Notes: a model not told the origin generated them from the letters alone. A stretch of DNA of 64,000 bases from Lentzea albida (GCF_900111005.1 NZ_FOFV01000008.1:310001-374000), one strand, 5' to 3'. Counted from the first letter of the stretch, positions 39,595 through 47,895 are shown. Made by a program: numbers and translations.

Positions 39595-40662
39595 CTACGA
39601 CTGGTACTTCGACAGGAGTGCGACCGCCTCGTCGATGTCGTCCGTGACGAGGATCCACTGCTCCGCCTCCCGGCCCGCCGCGAGCTTCTGCACCAGCGGC
39701 GCGGCCGGGACCTCGTCGGTCCAGAAGGCCGTGCCCAGGAAGATCATGGGCGCGGCCGGGCCGACGCTGCCGTAGTAGTTCTGCGTGAAGTCCTGGAAGA
39801 CCTCCTGGACCGTGCCCGCCTTGCCCGGCGTGTAGACGATGCCGCCGGTCGCGACCGTGAGCAGGCCCTCCTCGCGCACCGAGTTCGCGAAGTACTTCGC
39901 GTGCAGCTCGCAGGCCGGGTTGGGCGGCTCGTGGCCGTAGAACCAGGTCGGGATGCCGATCGTGCGGGGCGTGTCGAAACGGCGGATCTCCGGGAACGCC
40001 GCGAGCCACCGGCCGATCGACTCGTCGTCGTGGCCGAAGCCCGGCGCCTGCGCGAGGGTGTCGAGGACGGCGTCGTCGACCTCGCCGAGCCGCACGCCCA
40101 GCGGCACGGCCTCCATCGCGCCGGGACCGCCGCCGGTCAGCACCGTGAAGCCCGCGCCGCCCAGCGCGGCGCCGAGTGCGACGGCGTTGCGGTAGCCGTC
40201 GGATCCGCGGGCCAGTGCGTGGCCGCCCATGACCGCGACCGGTGAGCCCGTCAGCGTGTCGTCGAGGGCCTCGGTGATCGAGTGGTCGTGCAGGCGTTCG
40301 GCCAGCGCGTGCAGCGGGTCGGGGTGGTGGCCCTGCTGCCTGCTGTGCCGGTAGATCTCCGCGTCCGGGGTGTCGGCGTAGGACTTCGGGTTCGCCGGGT
40401 CGAAGCCCGCGAACAGCTCCTCCGGCGTGTACAGCCTCGACCGGTAGACGTCGTACGGCAGGTCCGGGATGACCGGGAAGACCAGCGCTCCGGCGGCCTC
40501 CGCCCGGCGCTGCATGGTCTCGCTCAGGGTGCAGCCGAGCAGCAGCGCCCCGTCGAACGGCACCCGCACGTCCTCGCGCGTGAGGTCCAGCCCGATGATG
40601 ACGGCTTTGCGCAGGTCAGGGGCTGCCCGCAACTGGTCGAGGTCGGTGATTTCGATCCGCAC
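39595..40662 (-). CDS. LOG-family protein (Rossmann fold)
   Basis: A 355-residue protein. The C-terminal two thirds is a LOG/'lysine decarboxylase-like' Rossmann domain: VAVMGGHALARGSDGYRNAV, the GGGPGAMEA motif and YTPGKAGTVQEVF, which is a variant of the PGGxGTxxE signature (Gly-Gly replaced by Gly-Lys). The N-terminal 110 residues are an extension not found in the short cytokinin-activating LOGs. The substrate is likely a nucleoside 5'-monophosphate, by family. GTG start at 40662 (VRIEITD). Divergent from the aminotransferase-like gene. Confidence 0.82.
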   Translation of the reverse strand: MRIEITDLDQLRAAPDLRKAVIIGLDLTREDVRVPFDGALLLGCTLSETMQRRAEAAGALVFPVIPDLPYDVYRSRLYTPEELFAGFDPANPKSYADTPDAEIYRHSRQQGHHPDPLHALAERLHDHSITEALDDTLTGSPVAVMGGHALARGSDGYRNAVALGAALGGAGFTVLTGGGPGAMEAVPLGVRLGEVDDAVLDTLAQAPGFGHDDESIGRWLAAFPEIRRFDTPRTIGIPTWFYGHEPPNPACELHAKYFANSVREEGLLTVATGGIVYTPGKAGTVQEVFQDFTQNYYGSVGPAAPMIFLGTAFWTDEVPAAPLVQKLAAGREAEQWILVTDDIDEAVALLSKYQS

Positions 40663-40790
40663 GGGAAAAAGCCTATGCCCCGGGCGAACCAACGGGTCGC
40701 GGAATCCGAATGACTTGGTGGGAACTGAGGTCCGCTCGCCGTCCCCGACGAGCGGCCGCGGGCCGCGCTGCCCAGGAAAGGTTCCCCGCC

Positions 40791-41765
40791 ATGGCCACCG
40801 AACTGCTGACAGGATGCGCCGCCCGCGGCGCCCGAGTGGTAGACCCCCACCGCGTCGAGTACCTCGACTGCGGCGGGTACGGAGTCCCTCTTCTCGGCCA
40901 CGCCCACCCGGCCGTCGTGCAGGCCGTTGTCGGCCAGGTGCGCCGGCCGTCCCTGCTCGACCGTCTGATGCTCGACCTGGTCACGCCCCACGGCCTCGAC
41001 CACGTCCACACCTTCCCGTCGGCCTCCGAGGCCGCCCAGTTCGCCGTGGCCCTCGCACAGGCGAACGGCCGCCCACGTGTGTTGACGACCGGCGACGTCC
41101 GGTACGGCGGCATCGACTCGTTGCGCGCGACCTTGGCCTCCGGCCCACCGGCCTGCGTGCTCGTGGAACCCGTCCGCGGCGGCACACCCCCGCCCACCGG
41201 CTACCTGAGCGGCGTCGCCGAGGCGTGCCGCGAGGCCGGCGCCCTGCTGGTCGTCGACGAGACGCGCTCCGGCCTCGGGCGCCTGGGCGTGTGGTGGGGC
41301 TGCGACCTGGACGACGTGACGCCGGACATCATGCTGGTCGGCGAGGGCCTGTCCGGCGGCGTGCTCCCGATCGCCGCCGTGGTCGCCTCGGCCGCCGTGC
41401 ACGTCCCGTTGTGGCGCGGCCCCGACGCCGTCTCGCCGCTGGCATCGGCCGCCGTCAACGCCTGCCTGCGCGTCACTGCCTCCGAGGGGCTCGTGGAACG
41501 GGCCAAGCTGCTGGGCGACGAGCTGCTCTTCGGGCTGCGAGCCGTCGTGGCGGGCAAGGCCCACGCGACCGGTCGCGGGCTGATGCTCGGCGTGGAACTG
41601 CCCGATCAGCGCGCCGCGGACGTGTTCACCGGGGAGCTGCTGCGGCGGCGGGTGCTCGCCGACTTCCGGGGGAGGACGGTCGGCTTCACCCCGCCCGCCG
41701 TGCTGTCGGCGGCGGACGCGGGGTGGCTGGTGGAGGCGGTGGGGATGGCCGCCAACAAGATCTGA
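40791..41765 (+). CDS. Class-III aminotransferase-fold protein lacking the PLP lysine
   Basis: A 324-residue protein of the class-III (ornithine/acetylornithine aminotransferase) fold: CGGYGVPLLGHAHPAVVQAV opens the domain, SASEAAQFAVALAQ replaces the usual SGAEA block, and LLVVDETRSGLGRLGVWWG keeps the PLP-ring aspartate. The block that normally holds the Schiff-base lysine (LxKALSGG or SKGLGGG) reads LVGEGLSGGVLP, with glutamate in place of lysine (codon GAG). The protein is also some 80 residues shorter than active members. It is probably not an aminotransferase; a regulatory or partner role is possible. AGGAAAGG ribosome site; ends 15 bases from convergent purU. Confidence 0.75.
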   Translation: MATELLTGCAARGARVVDPHRVEYLDCGGYGVPLLGHAHPAVVQAVVGQVRRPSLLDRLMLDLVTPHGLDHVHTFPSASEAAQFAVALAQANGRPRVLTTGDVRYGGIDSLRATLASGPPACVLVEPVRGGTPPPTGYLSGVAEACREAGALLVVDETRSGLGRLGVWWGCDLDDVTPDIMLVGEGLSGGVLPIAAVVASAAVHVPLWRGPDAVSPLASAAVNACLRVTASEGLVERAKLLGDELLFGLRAVVAGKAHATGRGLMLGVELPDQRAADVFTGELLRRRVLADFRGRTVGFTPPAVLSAADAGWLVEAVGMAANKI

Positions 41766-41780
41766 CGTGCGGCGCGCGGG

Positions 41781-42656
41781 CTAGAAGATCACCGTCTGGT
41801 TGCCGTGCACCAGCACGCGATCCTCCAGGTGCCACCGCAACCCGCGCGCCAGCACCACCTTCTCGATGTCCCGCCCCTTGCGCACCATGTCCGCCACCGA
41901 GTCGCCGTGGTGCACGCGCATCACGTCCTGCTCGATGATCGGCCCGGCGTCCAGGTCGGCCGTCACGTAGTGGCACGTGGCGCCCACGAGCTTCACGCCC
42001 CGGCGGTGCGCCTGGTGGTACGGGCGCGCGCCGATGAACGACGGCAGGAAGCTGTGGTGGATGTTGATCGTGCGGCCGGACCAGGCAGCGCACAGCTCCG
42101 GCGGCAGGATCTGCATGAAGCGGGCCAGGACGACGGCGTGCGGGTCGTGCTTCTCGACCAGCTGCCGCAGCTGGGCGAACGCCGCCTGCTTGCCCTCGGG
42201 GTCGTTGACCGGGAACGGCACGTGGTGGAACGGGATGCCGTGCGCGCGCGTGATGTCGCCGAGCTCCGGGTGGTTGCCGATGACGGCCGACACCTCGACG
42301 TCCAGCTCGCCGGTCGCGACGCGCGCCAGCAGGTCGTAGAGGCAGTGGCCTTCCTTCGACACCAGGATGACCACGCGCTTGCGCGAACCCGTGTCGGTCA
42401 CCGTCCACGTCGACTGCGCGCCGAGACCCGCGGCCACGTCGGCGAAGCGGGCCCGCAGCTCGTCCACGCCGAACGGCAGGGAGTCCGCGCGGACCTCCTG
42501 GCGCGTGAAGAACCAGCCCGTCTCGGGGTCGGTGTGGTACGCGGCCTCGACGATCCAGCCACCGTTCTCCGCGAGGAACGACGAGATCCTCGCGATGATG
42601 CCGGTGCGGTCCGGGCAGCCGAAGGTGATCACATAGCGGCGTTCAGGCGATGACAC
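41781..42656 (-). CDS. purU: Formyltetrahydrofolate deformylase PurU
   Basis: A 291-residue protein with an N-terminal ACT-like domain (residues 6-90, FGCPDRTGIIARISSFLAEN) and a formyl-transferase domain. The catalytic signature is NIHHSFLPSF with the downstream ATCHYVTADLDAGPIIEQD. It hydrolyses 10-formyltetrahydrofolate to formate and tetrahydrofolate, supplying formate for PurT and balancing one-carbon pools. GTG start. Upstream neighbour on the same strand is the DinB-like gene, 14 bases away, so the two may be co-transcribed. Confidence 0.95.
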   Translation of the reverse strand: MSSPERRYVITFGCPDRTGIIARISSFLAENGGWIVEAAYHTDPETGWFFTRQEVRADSLPFGVDELRARFADVAAGLGAQSTWTVTDTGSRKRVVILVSKEGHCLYDLLARVATGELDVEVSAVIGNHPELGDITRAHGIPFHHVPFPVNDPEGKQAAFAQLRQLVEKHDPHAVVLARFMQILPPELCAAWSGRTINIHHSFLPSFIGARPYHQAHRRGVKLVGATCHYVTADLDAGPIIEQDVMRVHHGDSVADMVRKGRDIEKVVLARGLRWHLEDRVLVHGNQTVIF

Positions 42657-42669
42657 GACGCACGAGTAT

Positions 42670-43395
42670 TCACGGCCTGGGCAGCGCCGCCAACAGCGAC
42701 TCGTCGCCGGACACGATCGCGTGGTGCGGACGGCCCCACAGCGCGCGGTAGACCGCGTCGGCGGTGCCCGCGAGGCTCGCGTCGGTGTCGACGGCCGAGT
42801 CGAGCACGTCCGTCACGACCGGCTGCTCGCCCGGCGCGAGCCAGATCTCCCACGTGCGGCCCGCGTCGGCGGCGTGCACGAGGATCCTGCCGGTCGCCTC
42901 GACCGTGCGGCCGAGCACCAGCTGGCGGGGCAGCATGATCGTGAGCATCTCGTCGACGCCGTCCGCGGCGAACTCGGGGTCGAAGACCAGCGACGGCAGC
43001 TCGTGACCGGTCGCGAGCTCCGCGTCCAGGCGGTGGATCGACGTCTCGTGCGCCTGCCTGCGCGCCCAGAAGCCGGCGACCTTCGGGCCCTGGAACGTCC
43101 ACGCCGGACGGTCGGCGGGAACTTCGCGCAGCCGCTGCAGCAGCGTCGAGAGCCCGGTGTCCCACCAGGCGAGCGCCTCGTCCCAGTCGCGCGGGGCCTT
43201 CGGCCACTCCGGCCGGCCCGACGAGGGTTCGGTGACGACGCACTGCGCCGCCCACGTGTGCACCTCGGCGATGTGCCGCACGAGCTTCGACACCGTCCAA
43301 TCAGGACAGGTGTGCACCTCGGCGTCCGGACCGGCCTTCAGCGCGGCCGAACGCAACAACGACGCCTGCTTCTCGATCTCCCCGACGAAGTCCAC
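42670..43395 (-). CDS. DinB/MDMPI-fold maleylpyruvate isomerase family protein
   Basis: A 241-residue protein. The N-terminal half has the mycothiol-dependent maleylpyruvate isomerase (MDMPI) pattern: CPDWTVSKLVRHIAEVHTWA with the first metal-ligand histidine, and ARRQAHETSIHRLDAELATG with the second metal-site histidines (HETxxH). The C-terminal half is the SCP2-like/MDMPI_C domain (LVHAADAGRTWEIWLAPGEQ). Actinobacterial paralogues act on mycothiol adducts or are uncharacterised; mshA lies about 6.5 kb to the right. GTG start. A palindromic element begins 10 bases upstream of the start. Confidence 0.88.
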   Translation of the reverse strand: MDFVGEIEKQASLLRSAALKAGPDAEVHTCPDWTVSKLVRHIAEVHTWAAQCVVTEPSSGRPEWPKAPRDWDEALAWWDTGLSTLLQRLREVPADRPAWTFQGPKVAGFWARRQAHETSIHRLDAELATGHELPSLVFDPEFAADGVDEMLTIMLPRQLVLGRTVEATGRILVHAADAGRTWEIWLAPGEQPVVTDVLDSAVDTDASLAGTADAVYRALWGRPHHAIVSGDESLLAALPRP

Positions 43396-43405
43396 CCGAT
43401 CACCC

Positions 43406-43571
43406 TAGGGCCTGTGTCGAGGTCCGATCCGCGACAGCCGGGCCCGAAGCGGTCCCTGGCGGCACGGCCGAACCGCCCACGTACAACACCGGTACGCGGC
43501 CGTTCCGGCCGCACCGCCAGGAACCACTTCAAGCGCGCCTCTCATCGAACCGGACCTCGACACAGGCCCTA
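43406..43571. repeat. Palindromic MITE-like element, copy C (162 bp plus TA flanks)
   Basis: A 162-bp element between two TA dinucleotides with perfect 19-bp terminal inverted repeats, GGGCCTGTGTCGAGGTCCG. The remainder is a near-perfect palindrome centred on CGTACAACACCGGTACG, with arms CTGGCGGCACGGCCG and CGGCCGCACCGCCAG. It differs in sequence from copies A and B, but shares length, TA flanks, a CGTAC...GTACG centre and location at a stop codon: the TAG stop of the methyltransferase gene (minus strand) is formed at its right end. It is likely a MITE of the same general type. Confidence 0.75.
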
Positions 43572-44375
43572 AGGCGCGACGGCGGCCCATTCGAGCGTGA
43601 TTTCGCCGAGCCGCCACCGCCGCCGGTCGTCCAGCACGGGCCAGCCGCGCTCGGCCAGCAGCCGCGCCGACTCCACCCACCGCGCCCGCGGCCCGAAGGG
43701 GGCGAACGGCGCCGCGGTGGCCCAGCAGGCGTCCATCTCGGCCAGCAGGGCGTGCACGCGCTCGCCCGGCACGTTCTTGTGGATCAACGCCTTGGGCAGC
43801 CGCTCGGCGACGTCGGAGGGCACCTCGATCGCGGACGGCTTCACGGCCAGCGTGAACGTCCGAGGCCCCTCGGCCGACAGCGTCACCCACGTGCACCGGC
43901 GGCCGATCTCGTCGCACGTGCCCTCGACGACCAGCCCGCCGGGAGCCATGCGCGACAGCATGGTGTCCCACGCCTCGAACGCCTGCTCCTCGGTGTACTG
44001 GCGCAGCACGTTGAAGGCGCGCAACAACACCGGGCGCGCGCCGGCCAGTTCGAAGCCGCCGCGCCGGAAGTCGAGCCACGGCGGGTCGGCCACGGCCTTG
44101 CCCGCCTCGACCCGGTCGGCGTCGATCTCCAGCCCGAGCACGCGCACGTCGGGACGCACCGTCCGCAGCCTGGAGGCCATCTCGACGGTGGTGATCGGCG
44201 TGGCCCCGTACCCGAGGTCGACCACGAGCGGATCGGCGGCTTCCACCAGGAACGACGACAGCGTGCCGGTCGTCCACCGGTCGACCCGGCGCAGGCGGTT
44301 CGGGTTGGTCGTGCCGCGCGTCGGCAGGCCGAGCGCGCGGGCCCGGCCTGCGGCTAGCCGCGGTTTGCGAGCCAT
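43569..44375 (-). CDS. Class I SAM-dependent methyltransferase-like protein
   Basis: A 268-residue protein with a SAM-binding loop PLVVDLGYGATPITTVEMA (motif I DLGYGA) followed by LGLEIDADRVEAG (motif II) and a post-motif helix GGLVVEGTCDEIGRR. The basic N-terminus (RKPRLAAGRARALG) suggests nucleic-acid binding. Target unknown. It lies on the same strand as the DUF2505 gene, overlapping it by 22 bases, and its stop codon is provided by palindromic element C. Confidence 0.78.
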   Translation of the reverse strand: MARKPRLAAGRARALGLPTRGTTNPNRLRRVDRWTTGTLSSFLVEAADPLVVDLGYGATPITTVEMASRLRTVRPDVRVLGLEIDADRVEAGKAVADPPWLDFRRGGFELAGARPVLLRAFNVLRQYTEEQAFEAWDTMLSRMAPGGLVVEGTCDEIGRRCTWVTLSAEGPRTFTLAVKPSAIEVPSDVAERLPKALIHKNVPGERVHALLAEMDACWATAAPFAPFGPRARWVESARLLAERGWPVLDDRRRWRLGEITLEWAAVAP

Positions 44376-44842
44376 TCGGACGTGAACTCGCTCTCCTTGT
44401 CGAGCAGCACGGCGACCTGCTCGGCGATCAGCTTCTCGAGCTTGCCGCCCAGCAGCGGGATGCTCACCTTGACCTCCCCCGTGAGGGTGGTCTTGCTGCC
44501 TGAGCCGTTGTCCAGGACGGTGAAGGACCCTTCGAGACGGCCGGGAACGCCGTTGACGGCCACCTCCACCGTGCCGGCGCCCGCCGCCCAGGTCTCGGTG
44601 CGCTGGATCACCAGGTCGCCGCCGAGGGCCGCCTTGACCGCCGACGGCAGGTGCTCGGCGGGCACACCCTGCTTGAGCTGGTACGACGTCCGCTCGTCGG
44701 TCTTGTCGAACGAGATGAGCGCCGAGTTCGTGCCGCCGATCGCGGCCAGCCTGTCCCGCAGGTAGGTCTCGTCGGTCATCGCGCCGAAGACCTTCTCCGC
44801 CGAATGGGGTGACGTGGTGTGGTGCTCGATGCGGCGTGCCAT
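44354..44842 (-). CDS. DUF2505 protein (SRPBCC-like)
   Basis: A 162-residue protein starting MARRIEHHTTSPHSAEKVFG. The pattern (VFGAMTDETYLRDRLAAIGG, then FTVLDNGSGSKTTLTGEVKV) matches DUF2505, an SRPBCC/Bet v 1-like hydrophobic-pocket fold found next to murB in mycobacteria (Rv0481c). A lipid or polyketide-like ligand is plausible, but no activity is known. Divergent from murB with only 25 bases between the starts. Confidence 0.85.
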   Translation of the reverse strand: MARRIEHHTTSPHSAEKVFGAMTDETYLRDRLAAIGGTNSALISFDKTDERTSYQLKQGVPAEHLPSAVKAALGGDLVIQRTETWAAGAGTVEVAVNGVPGRLEGSFTVLDNGSGSKTTLTGEVKVSIPLLGGKLEKLIAEQVAVLLDKESEFTSEWLANRG

Positions 44843-44867
44843 GTCGCGGAGGCTACCGTTGACGTCT

Positions 44868-45941
44868 GTGACCACCACGCAGTCCGTACCTCTGGCCGAG
44901 CGCACCACGCTCCGACTCGGTGGCCCGGCCGCGCGGTTCGTCCACGCCACGACCGCCGCTGAGCTGGTCGAAGCCGTGCGAACAGCCGACGCCACCGCCG
45001 ACGAGAAGGTCCTCGTGCTGGGCGGCGGGTCCAACCTCGTGATCTCCGACGGCGGCTTCGACGGCACCGTCGTGCACGTCGCCACCAAGGGCTTCCGCCT
45101 CGACCCGCTGGGCGGCGGCATCGTCCAGTTCACCGTCGAGGCGGGCGAGGAGTGGGACGCGGTCGTCGCCGAGGCGGTCGCGCAGGGCCTCGGCGGCCTC
45201 GAGTGCCTCTCGGGCATCCCCGGCCTCAACGGCGCCACGCCCGTGCAGAACGTCGGCGCGTACGGCGTCGAGATCTCCCAGGTGCTGCAGTCGGTCGACC
45301 TGCTGGACCGCCGCAGCGGCAAGGTGCACCAGGTGCCCGCCGCGAAGCTGGGCCTCGCGTACCGCACCAGCGTGCTCAAGGGCACGGACAACGCGGTCGT
45401 GCTGCGCACCCGGTTCTCCCTCACCGCCGGGGGCATGTCCGCGCCGATCCGCTACAGCGAGCTGGCGCGCGTCCTCGGTGTGGCGCAAGGTGATCGCGTT
45501 CCGGCCGACGAGGCCCGCAAGGCCGTGCTGGAGCTGCGCCGCGGCAAGGGCATGGTGCTCGACGCCACCGACCACGACACGTGGAGCGCGGGCTCGTTCT
45601 TCACCAACCCGATCATCGACGACTCGACGTTCTCGGGCGTGCTGATCCGCATCGCCGAACGCCTCGGTGCCGACGTGGACGTGCCGAGCTACCCGGCGGG
45701 CCACGGCCAGAAGAAGCTCTCGGCCGCGTGGCTGATCGAACGCGCGGGCTTCCGCAAGGGCCACCAGGGTCCCGGCGGCCGCGTGTCGTTGTCCGGCAAG
45801 CACACGCTGGCCCTGACCAACCGCGGCGGCGCGTCGACGGAGGACCTGCTGGACCTCGCGCGCGAGGTGCGCGACGGCGTGCGGGCCGCGTTCGGCGTGG
45901 AGCTGCACCCGGAACCGGTCTTCGTGGGAGTCGAGCTCTAG
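44868..45941 (+). CDS. murB: UDP-N-acetylmuramate dehydrogenase MurB
   Basis: A 357-residue flavoenzyme. FAD-binding motifs: TTLRLGGPAARFVHA, VLVLGGGSNLVISD and SGIPGLNGATPVQNVGAYG; the catalytic serine is in WSAGSFFTNPI; the C-terminal EPVFVGVEL gives the active-site glutamate. It reduces enolpyruvyl-UDP-GlcNAc to UDP-MurNAc with NADPH. It belongs to the type I MurB branch. GTG start; divergent from DUF2505. The TAG stop is formed at the left end of repeat copy B. Confidence 0.95.
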   Translation: MTTTQSVPLAERTTLRLGGPAARFVHATTAAELVEAVRTADATADEKVLVLGGGSNLVISDGGFDGTVVHVATKGFRLDPLGGGIVQFTVEAGEEWDAVVAEAVAQGLGGLECLSGIPGLNGATPVQNVGAYGVEISQVLQSVDLLDRRSGKVHQVPAAKLGLAYRTSVLKGTDNAVVLRTRFSLTAGGMSAPIRYSELARVLGVAQGDRVPADEARKAVLELRRGKGMVLDATDHDTWSAGSFFTNPIIDDSTFSGVLIRIAERLGADVDVPSYPAGHGQKKLSAAWLIERAGFRKGHQGPGGRVSLSGKHTLALTNRGGASTEDLLDLAREVRDGVRAAFGVELHPEPVFVGVEL

Positions 45942-46101
45942 TGGTGTGACACAGAACGTTGGCGGCGTATCCGCGCTCAGCAGGATCCGTCGCGGCACCG
46001 CCCCCACGCCCCCGTACAACCAGTACGAGGCCGTGGGGGCGGCACCCCGACACACCCGTCTGACCACGAATACACCGGCAACGTCCTGAGCCACACCACT
46101 A
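45939..46101. repeat. Palindromic MITE-like element, copy B (159 bp plus TA flanks)
   Basis: A 159-bp element between TA dinucleotides, related to copy A: terminal inverted repeats begin GTGGTGTGACACAGAACG and the centre reads CGTACAACCAGTACG with arms CACCGCCCCCACG and CGTGGGGGCGGC. Identity to copy A is about 80% by eye, with both ends diverged in parallel (GTGGTGTG here, GCGGCGCG or GCGGTGTG there). Inserted right after murB, it donates that gene's stop codon and separates it from the Nal1-like protease gene. Confidence 0.7.
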
Positions 46102-46196
46102 GGTTCTGCTCGAAGATCGTAGGTCTGTTCGAGTGACTCTATGTGACCAGCCGCTACCAGGAGTGTTTCATTGAGGTAGAGGCATCGGAGGTCGCT

Positions 46197-47210
46197 ATGA
46201 GCTACCTCGACGAAAACGCGCGAGCGGCCATCAGGCCGATCAAGCGCATGGTCGAAGACGAGTTCCTCGCCCGGCCCGGCGTCATCGGCGTCGACATCGG
46301 CGAGAAGGTCACCGGCGGACGCCCGACCGGCAGGGCCGCGATCGTGGTCTACGTGTGCGCCAAGGGACCTGAGCACCCGCGGCAGATCCCGGTGGAGGTC
46401 GGCGGCGTGCCGACCGACGTGGTGGCCGAGTCGATCGTGCTGCACCGGGCGAGGATCACCCACGCGTCCGGCGAGAACCCCGTTGCGGCGGAACGCCATC
46501 CGGTGCTGCGCGGAGGCATCGGCATCGGCCCGGCGAGGTCGTTCCGGGTCGTGCCGCCCGAGGTCGAGCGGGCCGGTGAGTACGTGATCGCCGGCACGCT
46601 CGGCGCGTTCGCGGTGACGCTGGACGAACCGGGAAAGGTGCTGGGGCTCACCACTTTCCACGTCGGCTGTGTCGACGACTCGTGGTCGGTCGGCGACGAG
46701 TTCGTGCACCCGTCCAGAGTGGACGGTGGGGTGCCCGGCGCCGACGAGGTCGCCGTGCTGGACCGGGCCGCGCTCGCGGGCGCCGTGTCGGCGGCGGGGC
46801 TGCGGATGGGCGACAGGCCGTTGCGCGCGGAGGTGCTCGACATCGGCGCGATCACCGGCAGCGCCCCGGCCGTGATCGGCTCGTCCGTGCGCAAACGCGG
46901 CCGCACCACGCAGCTCACGTACGGCGTGGTCGAGTCGACCGACGCGACGGTCCGGCTCGACTTCGGCGACGGGATCGGCCCGCGGACGTTGCGGGACCAG
47001 ATCCGCGTGCACTCGTCCGAGCGCTTCGGCGACCACGGCGACAGCGGTGCCGTGCTGGTCGACGCCGACAACCGCGTCGTCGGCCTGTACGTGGCCGGAA
47101 GCGGCCCGACCGGGTTCGCGAACCCCGTCGGGCCGGTCCTGCGTCAGCTCGACGTGGAGTTGCTCACTCCCGGTGTACCCGAGTCGCGGAGGCCTGGGCG
47201 CGGGGCTTGA
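46197..47210 (+). CDS. Nal1-like trypsin-fold serine peptidase
   Basis: A 337-residue protein. Catalytic residues are His155 (LTTFHVGC), an acid near residues 183-189 (DEVAVLD) and Ser283 (HGDSGAVLVD), with the conserved KRGRTTQLTYGVV between them, the pattern of bacterial homologues of plant NARROW LEAF 1. There is no signal peptide, so it would act in the cytoplasm. The N-terminal 120 residues form a separate small domain (RPGVIGVDIGEKVTGG). GGAGG ribosome site. It sits where mycobacteria have murB followed directly by the L,D-transpeptidase, so it is an insertion; its tail overlaps the SDR gene by 47 bases. Confidence 0.85.
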   Translation: MSYLDENARAAIRPIKRMVEDEFLARPGVIGVDIGEKVTGGRPTGRAAIVVYVCAKGPEHPRQIPVEVGGVPTDVVAESIVLHRARITHASGENPVAAERHPVLRGGIGIGPARSFRVVPPEVERAGEYVIAGTLGAFAVTLDEPGKVLGLTTFHVGCVDDSWSVGDEFVHPSRVDGGVPGADEVAVLDRAALAGAVSAAGLRMGDRPLRAEVLDIGAITGSAPAVIGSSVRKRGRTTQLTYGVVESTDATVRLDFGDGIGPRTLRDQIRVHSSERFGDHGDSGAVLVDADNRVVGLYVAGSGPTGFANPVGPVLRQLDVELLTPGVPESRRPGRGA

Positions 47211-47895
47211 GCACGATCTCGTCCAGGTTCACGTGCGGGGGCCGGGTCACCGCGAACGCGATGACGTCCGCCACGTCGTCGGCCGTCAGCGGCGTGAGGC
47301 CCTGGTAGACCTTGGCCGCGCGCTCGGTGTCGCCGTCGAACCTGTTGGTGGAGAAGTCGGTCTCGACCATGCCCGGCAGGACCTCGGTGATCCGCACCGG
47401 CTGGCCCAGCAGCTCGCCGCGCAACGTCCGGTGCAGCGCCGACTGCGCGTGCTTCGCGCTCGTGTAGCCGGAACCGTTGTCGTACGCGTCACGTGCTGCG
47501 ACGGACGTCACGGACACGATGTGCCCGTCCCCGGACGCGATCAGCTTCGGCACGAACGCCTTCGTGACCAGCAGCGTTCCGAGGACGTTCGCCTCCCACA
47601 TCCAGCGCCACTCCGCCGGATCGCCCTCGGCGACGGTCGAGAGCCCGCGAGCGCCGCCCGCGTTGTTCACGAGCACGTTCGCGTTGGGTACCCGGTCCGC
47701 GAAGGCGGCGACGGAGGCCTCGTCCGTGACGTCCAGCTCGATGGCCGTCCCGTCGATCTCCTTCGCGATAACGTGGAGGAGGTCCAGACGACGTGCTCCG
47801 AGCACGACGTGGAAGCCCTCGGCGGCCAGCCGCCGCGCGGTGGCTTCGCCGATGCCCGCGCTAGCTCCGGTCACAACTGCGACAGGTCGATTCAC
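47164..47895 (-). CDS. SDR-family oxidoreductase (Rv0484c-like)
   Basis: A 243-residue classical short-chain dehydrogenase: TGASAGIG cofactor motif (residues 9-16), NNAGG, and the catalytic S-Y-K in VSVTSVAARDAYDNGSGYTSAKH. The ARR after the second strand suggests NADP(H) preference. Substrate unknown. The same neighbour order (murB, L,D-transpeptidase lipoprotein, SDR, mshA) occurs in M. tuberculosis. Divergent from the L,D-transpeptidase gene. Confidence 0.93.
   Translation of the reverse strand: MNRPVAVVTGASAGIGEATARRLAAEGFHVVLGARRLDLLHVIAKEIDGTAIELDVTDEASVAAFADRVPNANVLVNNAGGARGLSTVAEGDPAEWRWMWEANVLGTLLVTKAFVPKLIASGDGHIVSVTSVAARDAYDNGSGYTSAKHAQSALHRTLRGELLGQPVRITEVLPGMVETDFSTNRFDGDTERAAKVYQGLTPLTADDVADVIAFAVTRPPHVNLDEIVLKPRAQASATRVHRE

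Noticed and set aside
43408..43569. Peptides encoded within element C
   Set aside because: Palindromic sequence translates into related peptides on both strands; this reflects structure, not coding.
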